Positions 60,382-64,000 of a stretch of DNA of 64,000 nucleotides are shown one piece after another. Numbering within the stretch: position 1 is the stretch's first letter; each line of letters starts with the position of its first letter. The notes beneath the pieces were generated by a model. That model saw only the letters and a list, made by a program, of their open reading frames with translations, was not told the DNA's origin and ran no database searches. The stretch covers positions 33,253 through 97,252 of the forward strand of contig NZ_BMOC01000014.1 of NCBI RefSeq assembly GCF_014646875.1. Reading direction: 5' to 3'. The position numbers and the translations under genes were made by a program. The DNA comes from Halobellus salinus (GTDB taxonomy: Archaea; Halobacteriota; Halobacteria; Halobacteriales; Haloferacaceae).

Positions 60382-61884
60382 TTACTCGACCCGCTCGATT
60401 TCGTCGGCGGCGATGGTGTTGTCGGTGACGGGGCCCGTGACGGTCACCTTCTCGCCGAGTCGGAGCGAGTCGTCGGTCTCGACGCTCCGGGTCTCGGTGC
60501 CGTTGTCGAGGACGACCGGGCTGCCGGCCTGAACGACCGTTCCGGTGAACGTCTCGGTCTGCTCGGCACTGTCCTCAGCCTTATCCGGCGGCTCTGCCAC
60601 CGCAGCGCTCGCCGAACCGGCGGGACCGGCGTCACCGCTCGGGGGCGACGACGCACCGGATCCCGCGTCGGCGTCGCCCGCGCCGTCGGCGCTGAACGCA
60701 CCGAGGCCGGTCGACTGGCTCGCTCCGTCGCCGGTGGCCGACTGCGCGGCCTCTGCCCCCGTGTCGGTGGCGTCCTCGGGCGCGTCGTCCATCACGTTGA
60801 CTGTAGATTGCCACCCCGCGGAAGCTTCGAGATCGTCCTGCCACCCGTCTTGGACCTCCACGTCGGTGCACACGACGTAGTCCGCGAGGTCGATGTCGCG
60901 GTCGGCCTTCTCACCCCAGAGCGCCACCCGGATGTCTCCGGTCTCGTCTTTGATCCGGACGTTTCGGACCTGCCCTTCCGAGCCGTCGTCGCGGTCGAAC
61001 GTGCGCTTGGGGTCAGTCTCGATCACGCCGCCCGCAACATCGGCGGTCTCGCCCAACTCCAAGGCGCGGATATCGGTCGTTTCAGGCACGTATTCGACGT
61101 GTTCGTCGACCGTCTCGACAGTGCCGCGGTCGCCGACGTGGAGTTCGAGGGTGCCGTCACGTTCCCGAACGTACCCGTCGACGATCTCGACGGTCTCGCC
61201 CGCCGCGAACTCCTCGGTGAGGTCGGCTTTCCCGTCCCAGAGGGTCGCGCGGACCCGTCCGGTCGGGTCGCCGAGAACCAGGTTCGAGACGCGACCCTCC
61301 GAACCGTCGTCACGGTCGAACGTGCGCACGGTGTCGGTGCTGAGCACGCGCCCCGCGAGGTTCACGTCCGAGAGGCCGAGCGAGAGGTCCTCGACCCGGT
61401 GGGAGTCGGTCGACTCCACGTCGACCTCCGCGTCGGGTGCGGGTTCGGCCTTGTCGACATCGACTTCGAGGCCGTTGTAGCCGTCCTTCGGGCGACCGGC
61501 CACACGGAGCGTGTCTCCGGGTTCCAGCCGGTCGACCGCGTCCTCGGCCATACCGTCCCACATCGTGATCGTGGTCCGGCCGGTCTCGTCGGCGACATCG
61601 ACGTTGACGACGCGACCGTCATCGTCCGCGTCGTCGCGCTCGAAGGTCCGGAGGTCGCCGACCCGCATCACTTTCGCGAGGAATTTCACGTCGTCCATCC
61701 CGGGGTCGACGTCGGCGATGCCCTCGACCTCCTGGTCTCTGAGCTCGTGGGCGATCAACATCGCCGCTGTCTCCTCGTCGGCGAGCCCCCCCATCTGTTC
61801 GACCTTGTCCTCGACGGCAGCCTCGAACTCCTCGAAGCCGACGTCGGTGTCGAGGTCCTCGTATACGTCTTCGATCACACCCAT
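60382..61884 (-). CDS. rpaC: Replication protein A-type single-stranded DNA-binding protein
   Basis: 500 residues. OB folds: about residues 65-150 (VKFLAKVMRVGDLRTFERDD...TITMWDG), 175-250 (VNLAGRVLSTDTVRTFDRDDGSEG...ATLWDG), 275-365 (ETADVAGGVIETDPKRTFDRDD...VALWGE), and a final short OB-like segment (TFTGTVVQAGSPVVLDNGTETRSV) after a Ala/Gly/Ser linker. The repeated RTFxRDDGxEG is the haloarchaeal RPA signature. No zinc finger seen. It matches RpaC, which acts in repair and replication in Haloferax. ATG 61884; close to the histone gene (187 bp). Confidence 0.88.
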   Translation of the reverse strand: MGVIEDVYEDLDTDVGFEEFEAAVEDKVEQMGGLADEETAAMLIAHELRDQEVEGIADVDPGMDDVKFLAKVMRVGDLRTFERDDADDDGRVVNVDVADETGRTTITMWDGMAEDAVDRLEPGDTLRVAGRPKDGYNGLEVDVDKAEPAPDAEVDVESTDSHRVEDLSLGLSDVNLAGRVLSTDTVRTFDRDDGSEGRVSNLVLGDPTGRVRATLWDGKADLTEEFAAGETVEIVDGYVRERDGTLELHVGDRGTVETVDEHVEYVPETTDIRALELGETADVAGGVIETDPKRTFDRDDGSEGQVRNVRIKDETGDIRVALWGEKADRDIDLADYVVCTDVEVQDGWQDDLEASAGWQSTVNVMDDAPEDATDTGAEAAQSATGDGASQSTGLGAFSADGAGDADAGSGASSPPSGDAGPAGSASAAVAEPPDKAEDSAEQTETFTGTVVQAGSPVVLDNGTETRSVETDDSLRLGEKVTVTGPVTDNTIAADEIERVE

Positions 61885-62198
61885 CCGGGCGACACCCCCA
61901 GCGATACGGTCCCGAATCGGAAACCCGTGGTTCGGGCGGTCGCGGCCTCAAGCATATCCACAGCCAGGGCAGGACGCCGCTTAAGCGTTGTCTTGTTCGA
62001 GGTGGCGCGCCGCTGTGGTGCGGTTTGGGCCCGGACTGCGGTGGCGGCTCGGGGCGACGGCCCCGCCGGTCGCGGCTCGCATCGTGGCATAGGCCGACTG
62101 GTCGCGCCTTGGTACAAGAACGTTCGCGGCGGCGCGCTCGCGGGCCCACCGGGTTGTGTCGCGCGAGGTGGGTTTTCGTCCGCACCGGGGTTACGCAC
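61885..62198. other. Intergenic region without a recognised gene
   Basis: 314 bp upstream of the RPA-type gene and downstream of the lipoprotein gene. I found no ORF, RNA or repeat beyond GC-rich low-complexity sequence. Confidence 0.6.
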
Positions 62199-62681
62199 TC
62201 ACCGCGTGGCGTCCACGACCGTCCGCCGGCCATCCGTGTCGTCGTGGACGACGGTCACACTCGTCGGCGGGTCGGCGTAGTCGATCCGAACCTCGTAGCC
62301 GAGGTCGACGAGTGCCTCCGCGCACGCCTCGCCATCCTCGCGTTCCTCGACGGCGGCGACCACGACCGTGACAGCTCCGGCGTCGCGATCAACCGACGCC
62401 AGTTGCGGTCGCGTACACCCGTTCGTGCCGACCACGCAACCGACGACCGAAACCGGGTCCGCGCCGAGTCTGACTGTCGCACCGCCGGGGTCCGGACACG
62501 GCTCCCGGGGTGTGAACGTGACTGCAGCGAGTCCATCGGGCGTGGTTGTCGGAGTCGCTGTTCCCGTCGCGTCTGTGGGTTCGCCGCCGTCGGTCGCGGT
62601 TCCACCCTCGCCGCCAGTGCAGCCAGTGACCGCGGCCGCGGCGATCGCGGCAGCACCTGAGAGTACTCGCCTGCGACGCAT
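62199..62681 (-). CDS. Predicted lipoprotein
   Basis: 160 residues. MRRRRVLSGAAAIAAAAVTGC is a twin-arginine-like lipoprotein signal with lipobox VTGC, followed by a Gly/Thr/Asp linker (TGGEGGTATDGGEPTD) usual in haloarchaeal lipoproteins, then a C-terminal domain with CPDPGG, VVGCVVGTNGCTRP and ACAEALVDLGYEVRIDYADPP. Four Cys may form disulfides. No family recognised. ATG 62681 fits the signal. Confidence 0.75.
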   Translation of the reverse strand: MRRRRVLSGAAAIAAAAVTGCTGGEGGTATDGGEPTDATGTATPTTTPDGLAAVTFTPREPCPDPGGATVRLGADPVSVVGCVVGTNGCTRPQLASVDRDAGAVTVVVAAVEEREDGEACAEALVDLGYEVRIDYADPPTSVTVVHDDTDGRRTVVDATR

Positions 62682-62797
62682 ACGCGATGTCCCGCGGCGG
62701 ACAGCAAAGCGGTTCCGGAGGCACAAACGATCGCTTGTGTGACCTGTCCCTGTCGCATCGTAACCCTCATAAGCGAACCCGGAGTACGTATGCTTGA

Positions 62798-62870
62798 GTC
62801 CTGGTAGGGTAGTGGACCATCCTCCTGGCTTGCGGAGCCAGGGACCGGAGTTCAAATCTCCGTCAGGACG
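62798..62870 (+). tRNA. tRNA-Arg (GCG)
   Basis: 73 nt; acceptor GTCCTGG/TCAGGAC (G-T at the last pair), anticodon loop TTGCGGA giving GCG, T-arm AGTTCAAATCT. No encoded CCA. Its 3' 13 nt are repeated downstream. Confidence 0.95.
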
Positions 62871-63019
62871 CTCCCTTCGGTCGCGACTCGACTTGCTCCA
62901 CGCTCACTCCGTTCGCGGGGAACTCCGTCAGGACGCTCCCTTCGGTCGCGACTCGACTTGCTCCACGCTCACTCCGTTCGCGGGGAACTCCGTCAGGACG
63001 CTCCCTTCGGTCGCGACTC
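62858..63019 (+). repeat. 65-bp tandem repeats carrying the tRNA-Arg 3' end
   Basis: CTCCGTCAGGACG (the last 13 nt of the tRNA) starts at 62858, 62923 and 62988, with the following 52 bp nearly identical in the first two units and about 19 bp of the third (ending near 63019). The unit is 65 bp. This is a tandem duplication of a tRNA 3' end plus flank. Confidence 0.85.
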
Positions 63020-63116
63020 AGTCAACGACTGCAAGCGAGGGTTCCGCTATCGCTTCGAAGCCCCCCATATCTGATCTACGAGTGGGTCCGGTTCCGAGCC
63101 CCGCTCCTTCCGCGCC

Positions 63117-63124
63117 ATTTTTAG
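63117..63124 (+). promoter_or_regulatory. TATA box of the GGGP synthase gene
   Basis: ATTTTTAG, 25-32 bp before ATG 63149, leaderless spacing. Confidence 0.55.
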
Positions 63125-63148
63125 TGTTGCCCGGGAGACGTACGGGCA

Positions 63149-64000
<852 letters not shown>

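Noticed and set aside
62858..63019. Extra tRNA genes
   Set aside because: Only the last 13 nt of tRNA-Arg recur; the remainder of a tRNA is missing in copies two and three.

Overview
This is a high-GC haloarchaeal chromosome segment (class Halobacteria). The evidence is the very acidic proteins, many GTG starts, genes overlapping by 4 bp, TTTAWA-like TATA boxes about 25-30 bp before leaderless starts, archaeal Rpo11/Rpo12, L37Ae, prefoldin, KEOPS Pcc1, box C/D RNP proteins, a doublet histone, GGGP synthase and the CdrL-CdrS-FtsZ2 cell-division locus. I cannot fix the genus from sequence alone.

Layout. 1-6563: 3' end of purL, hisF, rpo11, an MBL-fold hydrolase, a likely broken membrane gene, a structured RNA candidate, a uracil-DNA glycosylase and a DUF5793-type gene. 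6564-10781: a visibly less GC-rich island with a class I ribonucleotide reductase operon (nrdR, a 46-codon coupled ORF, nrdB, nrdA), followed by four tandem hairpin repeats. 10782-19765: rio2, a lipoate-ligase-like gene, endonuclease IV, a methyltransferase, a stress protein, ncsA and the ftsZ2-cdrS-cdrL locus with a palindromic operator. 19894-28694: cobalamin assembly and salvage (HAD, cbiB, cobS, cobY, cobT, cobD, cbiZ, then cbiA), interrupted by two opposite-strand membrane genes. 28782-30419: L37Ae-rpoP-pcc1-pfdB-DUF3194 information-processing operon. 30473-33794: three minus-strand genes bracketed by two inverted copies of an 80-bp palindromic element. 33868-36425: a DUF192 gene, an isopropylmalate/citramalate synthase, a small ORF and tRNA-Ser. 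36507-45723: a histidine kinase and a type IV pilus operon (pilB, pilC and five pilin-like genes). 45828-51453: unknown genes, psiE, a regulator, gshA and the fibrillarin-Nop5 pair. 51641-55464: a LOV-domain histidine kinase next to a double KaiC ATPase. 55465-57158: a decayed lipoprotein gene with IS200/IS605-like hairpins, small genes and two tRNAs. 57322-64000: cca, a histone-deacetylase-like gene with the histone, an RPA-type ssDNA-binding protein, a lipoprotein, tRNA-Arg with a tandemly duplicated 3' end, GGGP synthase, and an IS200/IS605-like end running off the window.

Functional links. The cobalamin genes form a nearly continuous overlapping operon covering nucleotide-loop assembly and corrinoid salvage. 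The class I reductase would supply deoxynucleotides without B12. The translation, RNP and tRNA-maturation genes (rio2, ncsA, pcc1, flpA, nop5, cca) are ordinary core functions. The least explained parts are the structured RNA at 5090-5200, the nrd mini-ORF and hairpin array, the 80-bp palindromic pair, the zinc-less L37Ae, the cysteine-less CbiA, and several short intergenic minisatellites.
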